Source: an uncultured Porphyromonadaceae bacterium
Lineage (GTDB): Bacteria > Bacteroidota > Bacteroidia > Bacteroidales > Muribaculaceae
Direction: 5' to 3'
NCBI GenBank assembly: GCA_900550645.1
Contig: URTA01000024.1
Coordinates: 1 to 35,208, forward strand
DNA: 35,208 nt
Position 1 is the first letter of the stretch. Every line of letters begins with the position of its first letter. Positions 8,153 to 15,474 of the stretch are shown piece by piece. The notes beneath the pieces were generated by a model. It did no database searches. It was not told the DNA's origin and saw only the letters and a program-made list of their open reading frames with translations. A program made the position numbers and the translations under genes.

Positions 8153-8461
8153 TTACTGCTCCTTTCCTTTTTTGCCCAGCAGACGCTCAAACGTCGCCGG
8201 CTTGACGATTATGGCGAAAACCATTAGCAGGAAGCCGAGGAACGCTACCAGCGGACCTACCACGATGCGGCGCGTGCTGAATATGTCGGGGTTGAACCCG
8301 CCTTCAACCGAGCTGCCAGGGCCCGCCATTAGGGCGAAGCCTATGATTATCATAGCCAGGCATACGCCCATGCAGATGAAATTGTACTTGCCGAAAGGCC
8401 GCGTCACTGCGGGTTTCTTGTTCTCCTCACCGGCCGGGAGGTCTTTCATCATCATTGTCAT
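8153..8461 (-). CDS. DUF3098 two-helix membrane protein
   Basis: This 102-aa protein has two predicted transmembrane helices, roughly residues 30-50 and 68-90, separated by a loop containing Gly-Gly-Phe-Asn-Pro-Asp-Ile-Phe-Ser. The tail is Lys-rich. It matches the Bacteroidetes-specific DUF3098 family by layout and by position between ftsX and uppP, an arrangement conserved across the order. The function is unknown. Co-occurrence with FtsX and UppP suggests an envelope or division role, which is inference. Confidence 0.85.
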   Translation of the reverse strand: MTMMMKDLPAGEENKKPAVTRPFGKYNFICMGVCLAMIIIGFALMAGPGSSVEGGFNPDIFSTRRIVVGPLVAFLGFLLMVFAIIVKPATFERLLGKKGKEQ

Positions 8462-8512
8462 ATCGTTGTCGTGTATCTTGTTTCTGTTGAAATATTTACG
8501 TTATATAGATGC

Positions 8513-9394
8513 TTACGAGCGGAACAGCTCGCCGTAGTCGGCGTGCAGATACTTGCGCGTGGCTATCGCCGCAGCTGCCACACAGATGACCGCTCCCGCC
8601 GCTGTCAGCCCGCCGGCAACGGCACATACCACCTGCCATTCGCCGCATACTACAGACACCGCCATACCCCCGGACTCCAAGCCCCACAGAGCCAGCCCGA
8701 GTATCGCCGAAGCGGCGACACCCGAAACAATGCCGTTCAGCAGGTTGTCGCGCAGGAACGGACGGCGTATGAACGCATCCGTAGCACCAACAAGCTGCAT
8801 GGTGTGTATTGTGAACCGCCGTGCATAGATAGCAAGGCGGACGGTGTTGTTGATAAGCACAAATGATATAATCAGCATAACCGCCGCTATCGCTCCCAGC
8901 ACACCGGCAAGCCCGGCAATGTTGCGGTTCATGCTCTCAACCATCGAGGCATCGGGAACGGCGACCTCGCTCACGCCGTTCATCTTGCCCACCTCCGCGG
9001 CAATGGACTTTATGGTTTCCGGTGAGGCATAACCGGCTCGCAGACTGACGGAAATCTCAGGCGAAAACGGGTTTACGCCCAGCACCTCCTCGAGGTTCTC
9101 GCCCGTCTCCTCATTCCATTCCTGCATAGCCTGTTCGCGAGTGATCACCTCTGTGCGGGCAGCATACGGCTTTGAGGCAAGCAGCCGGTTCAGCGAGTCA
9201 ACAGTTGTGGCGGGTATGCTGTCCTTAAGCACCACGCTCACCTCAATCTGCTCCTGCAAGCGGCGCGTCTCACGCCGTGCGGCATAGCCGACAACGGCAA
9301 TAATGCCAATCATCAGCAGCACCAAGGTCACGGAGACGATGGTGGTGAGATGAGCAGCGAGGTATGAGATTTTGAACTCCTTTCTGTCTTTCAT
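8513..9394 (-). CDS. ftsX: Cell division protein FtsX
   Basis: This 293-aa membrane subunit of the FtsEX complex couples ATP use to control of peptidoglycan hydrolases at the septum. It has an N-terminal helix after Lys-Ile-Ser-Tyr-Leu-Ala-Ala-His. A periplasmic domain of about 110 residues follows, with the ECD pattern 'Val-Val-Leu-Lys-Asp-Ser ... Tyr-Ala-Ala-Arg-Thr'. Three C-terminal helices with the FtsX/MacB permease pattern complete it. The frame is open to a TTG at 9499, but that TTG is the -33 box of the promoter, so the ATG at 9394 is chosen (ATG 9406 is possible). ftsE is not in this window, as is usual for Bacteroidetes, where the two genes are unlinked. Confidence 0.92.
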   Translation of the reverse strand: MKDRKEFKISYLAAHLTTIVSVTLVLLMIGIIAVVGYAARRETRRLQEQIEVSVVLKDSIPATTVDSLNRLLASKPYAARTEVITREQAMQEWNEETGENLEEVLGVNPFSPEISVSLRAGYASPETIKSIAAEVGKMNGVSEVAVPDASMVESMNRNIAGLAGVLGAIAAVMLIISFVLINNTVRLAIYARRFTIHTMQLVGATDAFIRRPFLRDNLLNGIVSGVAASAILGLALWGLESGGMAVSVVCGEWQVVCAVAGGLTAAGAVICVAAAAIATRKYLHADYGELFRS

Positions 9395-9468
9395 CCGCTG
9401 TGGCATTGCCGGCGGCGTACGCGGACATCCGCCGGGTTGCAAAAGTACGCTCAACTGAGCAGCGAGTG

Positions 9469-9499
9469 CAAAGATAATACATCGCCGCCCCCTTGTCAA
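9469..9499 (-). promoter_or_regulatory. Promoter of the ftsX operon
   Basis: On the minus strand TTG (9497-9499), exactly 20 bp, and TATCTTTG (9469-9476) form a full Bacteroidetes promoter. The leader to the ATG at 9394 is about 70 nt. No comparably complete promoter was noticed before the next four genes, so the ftsX-queA run is probably one operon. Confidence 0.75.
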
Positions 9500-9598
9500 T
9501 ACCCCAGGGCTAAAAAATGCTGAAAAGCACGCCCTTACCCCCTAAAAAAACGCCGTACTATTCACATATTTGCAGTACTATGACTTTGTATAGTAAGA

Positions 9599-9626
9599 GG
9601 CAGTTCAATGTCATAATTGAACTGCC
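9599..9626 (-). terminator. Hairpin terminator candidate after the DUF805 gene
   Basis: GGCAGTTCAA (9599-9608) and TTGAACTGCC (9617-9626) form a perfect 10-bp stem with an 8-nt loop. It lies 24 bp beyond the stop of the DUF805 gene in its reading direction. Only a weak pyrimidine stretch follows. Confidence 0.55.
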
Positions 9627-9650
9627 ATCTCAAAAAAGTATGGGACAGGG

Positions 9651-10076
9651 TCAGTTTTTTGCGTTGGGAACTTCGCCGAAGCGGTTGGGCTGCATCTCGC
9701 TCTCCTGGCATGCAAATACCAAAAGCACTATTGCGCCCACAATGGGTATGAGGCCGATGAATATCCATCCGCCGCCCTTGCCTATGTCATGCAAGCGGCG
9801 CACAAACAGGCCTAGACCGGGAAGGAGCGCAACTATGCACCATATCCACTGAAGAACGACGAATATTCCGGCACCAGCCATCGCACCGCCGTAGCTGCCG
9901 CCAGCTGCTGCTCCGCCAACTACGATAATCTGCATTATTTGCAGGGCTGCTACAATCAGAATGTTGAACAGGTAGAACCACCAGTATTCCGAGCGCGAAG
10001 CGCGGCCCGAAAAACAGCAGTATTGGGAGAATGCACGCTTGACAGCTTCTCCAAACGAAACTTGTAATTGAACCAT
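9651..10076 (-). CDS. DUF805 family inner-membrane protein
   Basis: This 141-aa membrane protein has the DUF805 signature. The N-terminus carries the Phe-x-Gly-Arg-Ala-Ser-Arg-Ser-Glu-Tyr-Trp-Trp-Phe motif at about residues 19-31. Four hydrophobic segments follow. A Pro-Gly-Leu-Gly-Leu-Phe-Val-Arg-Arg-Leu-His-Asp-Ile-Gly motif sits before the last pair. The family is widespread and uncharacterised. The ATG at 10076 is preferred over upstream possibilities because a complete promoter lies at 10129-10160. It is a monocistronic unit, divergent from the U32 gene. Confidence 0.88.
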   Translation of the reverse strand: MVQLQVSFGEAVKRAFSQYCCFSGRASRSEYWWFYLFNILIVAALQIMQIIVVGGAAAGGSYGGAMAGAGIFVVLQWIWCIVALLPGLGLFVRRLHDIGKGGGWIFIGLIPIVGAIVLLVFACQESEMQPNRFGEVPNAKN

Positions 10077-10128
10077 GATTTTGTTTGATTGATTGGGTTT
10101 ATATTGTGTTGTTTGATTGATTGTGATG

Positions 10129-10160
10129 CAAATGTAGCTATTTATCGGTATATATGCAAA
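10129..10160 (-). promoter_or_regulatory. Promoter of the DUF805 gene
   Basis: Minus strand: TTTG (10157-10160), 20 bp, TACATTTG (10129-10136). Both boxes and the spacing match the Bacteroidetes consensus exactly. Confidence 0.8.
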
Positions 10161-10212
10161 CATTTGAGAGATTTTTCATGAATATATGCTGCGGCGGCAA
10201 GTTGGCGCGGCA

Positions 10213-10244
10213 TTTTCGCCTGTCGGAAGAATGTGCTAACTTTG
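10213..10244 (+). promoter_or_regulatory. Promoter of the U32 peptidase-family gene
   Basis: TAACTTTG (10237-10244) is a perfect -7 box. TTTT (10213-10216) sits exactly 20 bp upstream as a one-mismatch -33 box. The leader to the ATG at 10314 is about 65 nt and contains the hairpin at 10258-10297. Confidence 0.6.
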
Positions 10245-10257
10245 CAGCTGATATGTG

Positions 10258-10297
10258 GCCTTGAATACGCAGTCTGAGACTGCGTATGCGCCAAGGC
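10258..10297 (+). promoter_or_regulatory. Long leader hairpin before the U32 gene (attenuator-like)
   Basis: An inner perfect inverted repeat, ATACGCAGTCT - G - AGACTGCGTAT (10265-10287), is enclosed by outer arms GCCTTG (10258-10263) and CAAGGC (10292-10297). Six bases later a T6 run (10304-10309) follows, just before the ATG at 10314. The layout is that of a terminator or attenuator placed in the 5' leader. It could also be an operator or a translation-blocking hairpin. Confidence 0.55.
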
Positions 10298-10313
10298 TCT
10301 TCATTTTTTCATC

Positions 10314-11576
10314 ATGGAAACGAACAGAACACACCACCGCTCGGATTTTGAAATCATGGCACCCGTAGGCAGCTGGGAATCACTGGCATCGGCTCTCAAC
10401 GCCGGCACTGACGCTGTATATTTCGGCATCGAGGGGCTGAACATGCGCTCACGCTCGAGCGCGAATTTTACAGCCGACGACATGGCGCAGATAGCCGCTG
10501 AATGTACCGCACGCGGCGTCAAGACTTACCTGACTGTCAACACTATCATATTTGACGGCGACACGGAGCTGATGCACCGCATCATCGACCGCGCCAAGGA
10601 AAGCGGCATCACGGCCATCATCGCCGCCGACATCGCCGCGATAATGTATGCGCGGAGCATAGGCGTGGAGGTACACATATCCACACAGGTCAACGTGACC
10701 AATATCGAGACGGTGCGGTTCTATTCGCAGTTTGCCGATGTCATGGTGCTGGCACGCGAGGTCAATCTGGAGCAGGTAAAGGCAATCACCGATGCCATAG
10801 TGCGTGAGAACATCTGCGGGCCGTCTGGCAACCGCATACGCATAGAAATGTTCTGCCACGGCGCACTGTGCATGGCGGTCAGCGGCAAGTGCTACATGAG
10901 CCTGCATGAGATGAACTCAAGCGCAAACCGTGGAGCCTGCAACCAGATATGCCGCCGCGCATACACCGTGCGTGACCGCGAAACGGGCGACGAGCTTGAC
11001 ATCGAAAACCAGTACATCATGTCGCCCAAAGACCTGAAAACCATACATTTCCTCAACAAGATGGTGGATGCGGGTGTAAGCATATTCAAGATTGAGGGAC
11101 GCGCACGCGGGCCGGAATATGTCAGCGAGGCCGTCAAGTGCTATTCAGAGGCTTTGCAGTCTATCTGCGACGGCACATATTCCGACGAGAAGATACATGC
11201 CTGGGACACGCGGCTCGAGCGCATATTCAACCGTGGTTTCTGGAACGGCTATTACCTCGGGCAGCGGCTCGGCGAGTGGAGCGCGAAGTACGGCTCGTCA
11301 GCCACACGCACCAAGCGGTACATAGCCAAATGCACACGGTGGTTTCCAAAACTCGGCGTAGGTGAGTTCATCCTCGAGGCCGGCGAGCTGCGCCCGGGCG
11401 ACGAGGTGGTTCTGATAGGCAAGACTACCGGCACGCTCATATTTGACGTTGAGCAGCTGCGCCTCGAGCGCGACCCGGTGCCGCAGGTGGTAAAAGGCGA
11501 GTGCTTCGCCATGCCTGTCCCCTCGCGCGTCCGCCCCGGCGACCGCCTCTACCTGTGGGAGAAGAACGAAAAATGA
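10314..11576 (+). CDS. U32 family peptidase-like protein (TrhP/YegQ type)
   Basis: This 420-aa protein has the U32 signature Glu-Met-Phe-Cys-His-Gly-Ala-Leu-Cys-Met-Ala-Val-Ser-Gly-Lys-Cys-Tyr-Met-Ser in its middle. A further Cys pair, Ala-Cys-Asn-Gln-Ile-Cys, follows, the usual iron-sulfur ligand set. The N-terminus begins Pro-Val-Gly-Ser-Trp-Glu-Ser-Leu, a variant of the family's Pro-Ala-Gly-x-x-Glu. The C-terminal ~80 residues form a beta-rich domain as in YegQ. Members related to TrhP take part in 5-hydroxyuridine formation at tRNA position 34; collagenase activity is claimed for others. Which role applies here cannot be decided from sequence. It is monocistronic and converges on the minus-strand module after a 33-bp gap. 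Confidence 0.85.
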   Translation: METNRTHHRSDFEIMAPVGSWESLASALNAGTDAVYFGIEGLNMRSRSSANFTADDMAQIAAECTARGVKTYLTVNTIIFDGDTELMHRIIDRAKESGITAIIAADIAAIMYARSIGVEVHISTQVNVTNIETVRFYSQFADVMVLAREVNLEQVKAITDAIVRENICGPSGNRIRIEMFCHGALCMAVSGKCYMSLHEMNSSANRGACNQICRRAYTVRDRETGDELDIENQYIMSPKDLKTIHFLNKMVDAGVSIFKIEGRARGPEYVSEAVKCYSEALQSICDGTYSDEKIHAWDTRLERIFNRGFWNGYYLGQRLGEWSAKYGSSATRTKRYIAKCTRWFPKLGVGEFILEAGELRPGDEVVLIGKTTGTLIFDVEQLRLERDPVPQVVKGECFAMPVPSRVRPGDRLYLWEKNEK

Positions 11577-11609
11577 TTATCCGCATCATTCCTAAAGAAG
11601 TGGTTGCCG

Positions 11610-12011
11610 TTACCTTACAGCCATCAATCTTTCATTGAATTCCAGGATTGGCCGCATTAGTTCCTCCACGCTTTCTTTCACAAAGGTAGCCGCCATCATC
11701 TTCAGGATAGTGATAGAATCATCAACATAATCATACAAGCAAGCAAATGACCATGTAAATCCACTTTGGTTCCTGTAATTGAAACGTCTAAGATTCTTGA
11801 TCCGAGGGTTTCCCCCTGCATCGAAAGTTTGCAACAAATCTTTGCTCATGCAAATCGCTGGTGTGACAATTGAAGAACCCAACGCTTCGAGTGCCGCAGT
11901 GAGATTGTCAACTTTTTGACGGGCTCTATTTCTTGTAATTGGGTAATACATTAAGGCGTTTGCATACTCATCAATTGTCCTTCTTACATCAATCGAGATA
12001 ATCACGTCCAT
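11610..12011 (-). CDS. Putative RelE/ParE-like toxin, copy 2
   Basis: This 133-aa protein has no family I can name with certainty. The secondary-structure order suggested by the sequence is a short beta strand (residues 2-7), two helices (about 10-22 and 28-45), and three strands. The strands include Asn-Leu-Arg-Arg-Phe-Asn-Tyr-Arg and an Ile-Thr-Ile-Leu-Lys strand. An extra C-terminal helix (about 109-130) ends it. This resembles the RelE/ParE toxin fold, where an Arg-rich middle strand and the alternating last strands form the RNA- or gyrase-binding face. It follows a small charged-protein gene with a 10-bp overlap, as toxins follow antitoxins. About 80% identical by eye to the copy at 12333-12734. 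Function is inference. Confidence 0.6.
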   Translation of the reverse strand: MDVIISIDVRRTIDEYANALMYYPITRNRARQKVDNLTAALEALGSSIVTPAICMSKDLLQTFDAGGNPRIKNLRRFNYRNQSGFTWSFACLYDYVDDSITILKMMAATFVKESVEELMRPILEFNERLMAVR

Positions 12012-12193
12012 ATTTTTTTCAAAATTATTTCATCTATTTTATTATATATTTCTTGGCGAAATTCTTCCAATGTCATTGTTCCGTTAGGGCAATAATACTG
12101 CCGCCATTCGCTTGCAGTCCATTGGCTCATCTCTTTGTCTCTTTCTTCTTCAGTCAGTGACTGAAGGTAGCTCTCGCTCAAATTATGTTTCAT
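12002..12193 (-). CDS. Small charged protein, putative antitoxin, copy 2
   Basis: This 63-aa, highly charged and mostly helical protein starts Met-Lys-His-Asn-Leu-Ser-Glu-Ser. The frame allows an upstream start at 12214, but the ATG at 12193 matches the start of the paralogue at 12918. It has no clear ribbon-helix-helix or HTH, so any DNA binding is uncertain. The last third (Met-Thr-Leu-Glu-Glu-Phe-Arg-Gln onwards) would form an amphipathic helix, a plausible toxin-binding segment. It overlaps the start of the 133-aa gene by 10 bp. The first 30 residues differ from the paralogue at only one position, but the C-terminus has diverged. Confidence 0.6.
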   Translation of the reverse strand: MKHNLSESYLQSLTEEERDKEMSQWTASEWRQYYCPNGTMTLEEFRQEIYNKIDEIILKKIWT

Positions 12194-12332
12194 ATTTATA
12201 TTATCTATTTGCATTTTATTCTACGCTCTACGCAGCCCAGTAAGTCAGGAACTTGAGTAGAGCCGTGCATCACGCTTGCATTCTTATATTCGAGGCTTCT
12301 TTTCCAGAAATTATTAGTTAGCCCGGTTGCCG

Positions 12333-12734
12333 TTATCTTACAGCCATCAATCTTTCGTTGAATTCCAAGATTGGCCGCATCAGTTCTTCCACGCTTTCTT
12401 TCACAAAGGTAGATGCCATCATCTTCATGATGGTAATAGTGTCTTTTTCATAGTTATATACACAAGCAAATGACCATGCAAATCCACTTTGGTCTCTGTA
12501 ATTGAAACGTCTAAGATTCTTGTTCAGAGGGTTTCCCGCTGCATCGAAAGTTTGCAACAAGTCTTTGCTCGTGCAAATCGCAGGTGTGACAATTGAAGAA
12601 CCCAATGCTTCGAGTGCCGCAGTGAGATTGTCAACTTTTTGACATGCCCTTTCATCGGAAATAGGGTACTGCGCTAAGGCATTTGCATAGTCATCAATTG
12701 CTTCATCTACTTCAGTTGATATAATCACTACCAT
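12333..12734 (-). CDS. Putative RelE/ParE-like toxin, copy 1
   Basis: This 133-aa paralogue of the protein at 11610-12011 has the same predicted strand-helix-helix-three strands-helix order. Thirteen of the 26 differences between the two copies lie in residues 2-31, the first strand and helix. Residues 32-54 and the last 25 are identical. Conserved candidate functional residues include Arg-Arg in Asn-Leu-Arg-Arg-Phe-Asn-Tyr-Arg and the tryptophan in the following strand. Its start overlaps the upstream small gene by 23 bp. Toxin function is inferred from fold-like pattern and gene arrangement only. Confidence 0.6.
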   Translation of the reverse strand: MVVIISTEVDEAIDDYANALAQYPISDERACQKVDNLTAALEALGSSIVTPAICTSKDLLQTFDAAGNPLNKNLRRFNYRDQSGFAWSFACVYNYEKDTITIMKMMASTFVKESVEELMRPILEFNERLMAVR

Positions 12735-12918
12735 ATTTTTTTAAAATTATCTTTTTAACCTTATTGTATAGTTTCTGACGAAATTCTTCTAATGTCATTG
12801 TTTCACCACTTGGGTTATAATACTGTTCCCATTCGCTTGCAGTCCATTGGCTCATCTCTTTGTCTCTTTCTTCTTTAGTCAGTGACTGAAGGTAGCTCTC
12901 GCTCAAATTATGCTTCAT
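12712..12918 (-). CDS. Small charged protein, putative antitoxin, copy 1
   Basis: This 68-aa paralogue of the protein at 12002-12193 has an N-terminus (residues 1-30) that is identical except Lys15 for Glu. From residue 31 on it diverges, with one extra residue and a longer Lys-Lys-Tyr-Gly-Ser-Asp-Tyr tail. It is rich in Glu, Lys and aromatic residues and predicted helical, with no recognised domain. It is the first gene of the module, 46 bp downstream of a -7 box. It overlaps the 133-aa gene by 23 bp, which would couple their translation. Confidence 0.6.
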   Translation of the reverse strand: MKHNLSESYLQSLTKEERDKEMSQWTASEWEQYYNPSGETMTLEEFRQKLYNKVKKIILKKYGSDYIN

Positions 12919-12963
12919 ATTTAAATAAACTATATGTTGTCATCGTTATCAATTTTCTCACTG

Positions 12964-12995
12964 CAAAATTACGCGGATTACTTCACATGCAGAAA
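12964..12995 (-). promoter_or_regulatory. Promoter of the tandem two-gene modules
   Basis: Minus strand: TTTC (12992-12995), 20 bp, TAATTTTG (12964-12971). The -7 box is perfect and the -33 box has one mismatch. No similar box was found between the two copies, so copy 2 is probably read through from copy 1. Confidence 0.55.
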
Positions 12996-13110
12996 TATTC
13001 TAAGTTAAATAATATTAAACCACAAGAATCGCCCGTTTTTTCTTTATGAAGTGCATATTTCAATTAATCAGACACTTAAAAAATCAATTTGGAAAAGATG
13101 CGGATAATCA

Positions 13111-13150
13111 ACAACAAAATAGGGAGACGGCCGACCGAGGCCATCTCCCT
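13111..13150 (-). terminator. Intrinsic terminator of the phosphate transporter gene
   Basis: AGGGAGA..GGCC and GGCC.TCTCCCT (13121-13150) form an 11-bp stem with one mismatch. Read on the minus strand it is followed by ATTTTGTTGTTG, a T-rich tract, about 60 bp after the pit gene stop. Confidence 0.75.
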
Positions 13151-13212
13151 GAGCAAAACCGCTCCTCCGGATTCATATCCTCTTTTTACTCATCCACAGT
13201 CTTCAGCCGGAT

Positions 13213-15474
13213 TCACGACTTGCCCGTATAGGTATTGTCGCGCAGCTTGGCGTATGCACGCAGGTAGCGGCGCAGCGACGACACCATCTCGCGTGTCTCC
13301 TGAAGCATGTTCAGGTACACGTACAGCACTGTCATGTCGGCGGGGTCGCCGTCGTGCAGACGTGTATATAGGCGATGGTATATGTCTGATATTGCATCCT
13401 TGGCATCGTCGCAAGAGCGGCGCAGTGCGCTGACATTCTCGGTGTTCTCGTCATTCATCATGTCCTGCACCGAGAGCATGAGGTCTGACACGCGGGTCAT
13501 CGTAATATCATATTCCTCCATGTATTCAGCCGGCAACGGCAGGAAGTTGTTTTCCACGTGTTCCTTGCACATCTCGTTGATGCGGCGCAAGCTGTACAGT
13601 ATGCTCATGCAACTGTTGTTGCCGAGGTGAAACCAAGCACTCTTCTCCAATGCCGTCTGGCGGTTCACCTGCCGCAGGCACATAGTTTCCTTGCGGCGGT
13701 CGGCTTTCAGCAGCTGCTTCTCCTTCTGCAGTGAGCTGTCGGTCTTGTCGAGCGCACGCACATCCTCATCCACGAATGCGCGGGTCATCTTGCGGTAGCT
13801 GTCAGCTGCATATTCCATGAACTTCTTCTGACGCTCGGTGATGTATACCAGCAGCAGCGGCCATGTGCAGCTCTTGTCCTCGCCGGTAATGATGCTGCGG
13901 AAAAGGGTGTCGCCGGTGTCTTCCTCCTTCTTGGCGCGGAAACGGCGGTTGCTTCTGATGAGCAAGAATATTGTGAACGCAGCCAGCGCAAAAATCATCC
14001 AGTGTCCGCCCCAATGCATCGCAAACACCACAATGCCGGCACCTATGAACGCCACGCCGGCGGTCAAGAACCAGCCGCCGATGACGGAAATCACGCCCGT
14101 GATGCGGAACACCGCGCTCTCGCGACCCCATGCGCGGTCGGCAAGCGATGTACCCATAGCCACCATGAAAGTGACAAATGTGGTGGAAAGCGGGAGCTTC
14201 AGCGAAGTACCGCCGGCTATCAGTATGCCCGCAAGCACCAGGTTGACCGATGCGCGTATCAGGTCAAATGACGCGCCCTGCTCTATCTCCGCGCCCTCCA
14301 TGCTGAACCGCTTGTTGAACCAGCGGCGCACACGCGGCGGCGTAACACTCTTCACCCAGTTGTAACAGGACAACGACCAGCGCACGAGACGCCGGGCTAT
14401 GCGCGAAGACCCGAACATCTCGTCGCCGCCGTTCTGGCTGCCCAGACCTATCTCGGTCTTGGTGACATTGTGCGCCTTGCGCGAGGTGGCGAGAGAAACA
14501 ACCATTACCAATCCCGCACAGACAAGGAATATCACAGGCGTGTTGGCCGGACCGTTCAGCGAACCCATCATAAACCCATGAGCGTCGCCTCCTCCGTTGG
14601 CGACATAATCCTGAAATGCCGAAAGACCCGACAACGGAACGCCTATGAAATTCACCAAGTCATTGCCGGCAAATGCCATGGCAAGTGAGAATGTGCCCAT
14701 AAGCACCACCACTTTCAGCACGTTCACCTTCATGAAATACAGCAGCTGCATCAGGACGGTGAAGCCGACAAAGCAGCAACCCATAATAAACAATGTGTTG
14801 GCCTTAATCCAATCTTTTACCTCCGGGGTCATGAACGTCAAGTCTTTCGCCCCTTTTATTAGCATGAAATACACTATGGCAGTAGCGCATATACCGCCAA
14901 ATATGCCGATTTTCCACTTGATGTTGCGGCTGAAACGGAACGAGAATATGGTACGCGAAATGAACTGCACCACCGTACCGAACACGAAAGCTATCGCCAC
15001 CGATAGGAATATGCCGAGTATCACCGACAACGCCTTCTCAGTATTGAGGTAGTCATTGAAGCCCAGCGCGTCAACGCCCGAAGCCATCTTGATGAGCGAC
15101 ACCACAAATGTAGCTCCCAGCAGCTCAAACACCATCGACACGGTGGTCGATGTCGGCATGCCGAGCGTGTTGAAGATGTCGAGCAGAATGATGTCAGTCA
15201 CCATGACTGCCATGAAGATGCATATCAGGTCGTAGAACGAGAAGTTCTCCGGGCGGAAAATGCCGTGACGGGCGATGTCCATCATGCCGTTGCTCATCGC
15301 CGCGCCTATGAACACGCCTATCGAGGCTATCACCAATATGCGTTTGAAAGTAGCCGCCTTTGATCCTATGGCGGAGTTGAGAAAGTTGACCGCATCATTG
15401 CTCACGCCCACCGACAGGTCAAACACCGCCAGCAGGAACAGGAACACAATGACGCACAGAAACAAAATATCCAT
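13213..15474 (-). CDS. Inorganic phosphate transporter (Pit/PHO4) fused to a PhoU-like domain
   Basis: This 753-aa protein has about ten transmembrane segments with both inverted PHO4 signatures: Gly-Val-Ser-Asn-Asp-Ala-Val-Asn near residue 23 and Gly-Asn-Asp-Leu-Val-Asn-Phe-Ile-Gly in the middle. From about residue 530 to the end it is soluble and all-helical, resembling PhoU/DUF47. In other bacteria that is a separate protein modulating Pit. It is much longer than the ~420-500 aa of E. coli PitA because of this fusion, a form common in Bacteroidetes. It probably imports phosphate with a proton or sodium ion. It is monocistronic with its own terminator. Confidence 0.9.
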   Translation of the reverse strand: MDILFLCVIVFLFLLAVFDLSVGVSNDAVNFLNSAIGSKAATFKRILVIASIGVFIGAAMSNGMMDIARHGIFRPENFSFYDLICIFMAVMVTDIILLDIFNTLGMPTSTTVSMVFELLGATFVVSLIKMASGVDALGFNDYLNTEKALSVILGIFLSVAIAFVFGTVVQFISRTIFSFRFSRNIKWKIGIFGGICATAIVYFMLIKGAKDLTFMTPEVKDWIKANTLFIMGCCFVGFTVLMQLLYFMKVNVLKVVVLMGTFSLAMAFAGNDLVNFIGVPLSGLSAFQDYVANGGGDAHGFMMGSLNGPANTPVIFLVCAGLVMVVSLATSRKAHNVTKTEIGLGSQNGGDEMFGSSRIARRLVRWSLSCYNWVKSVTPPRVRRWFNKRFSMEGAEIEQGASFDLIRASVNLVLAGILIAGGTSLKLPLSTTFVTFMVAMGTSLADRAWGRESAVFRITGVISVIGGWFLTAGVAFIGAGIVVFAMHWGGHWMIFALAAFTIFLLIRSNRRFRAKKEEDTGDTLFRSIITGEDKSCTWPLLLVYITERQKKFMEYAADSYRKMTRAFVDEDVRALDKTDSSLQKEKQLLKADRRKETMCLRQVNRQTALEKSAWFHLGNNSCMSILYSLRRINEMCKEHVENNFLPLPAEYMEEYDITMTRVSDLMLSVQDMMNDENTENVSALRRSCDDAKDAISDIYHRLYTRLHDGDPADMTVLYVYLNMLQETREMVSSLRRYLRAYAKLRDNTYTGKS

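Larger units (their letters stand above)
11602..12205. repeat. Direct repeat, copy 2 of the two-gene module
   Basis: The segment begins GGTTGCCGTTA, just past the 133-aa gene's stop codon, and runs to just upstream of the small gene's ATG. It matches 12325-12930 in the same orientation across both genes with high nucleotide identity by eye. Similarity is lowest around the gene junction. The spacer between copies is about 120 bp. Confidence 0.8.
12325..12930. repeat. Direct repeat, copy 1 of the two-gene module
   Basis: This is the partner of 11602-12205, in the same orientation and with the same two-gene content. It is the promoter-proximal copy on the minus strand and has a recognisable promoter at 12964-12995. 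The region is visibly more AT-rich than its neighbours. Confidence 0.8.

Noticed and set aside
9395..9499. N-terminal extension of FtsX from a TTG start
   Set aside because: The TTG is the -33 box of a full promoter and the extension would be encoded before the transcription start; it also lacks family similarity.
12215..12324. Separate promoter for the second copy of the duplicated module
   Set aside because: No TAnnTTTG box with acceptable spacing was found on the minus strand in the spacer between copies.
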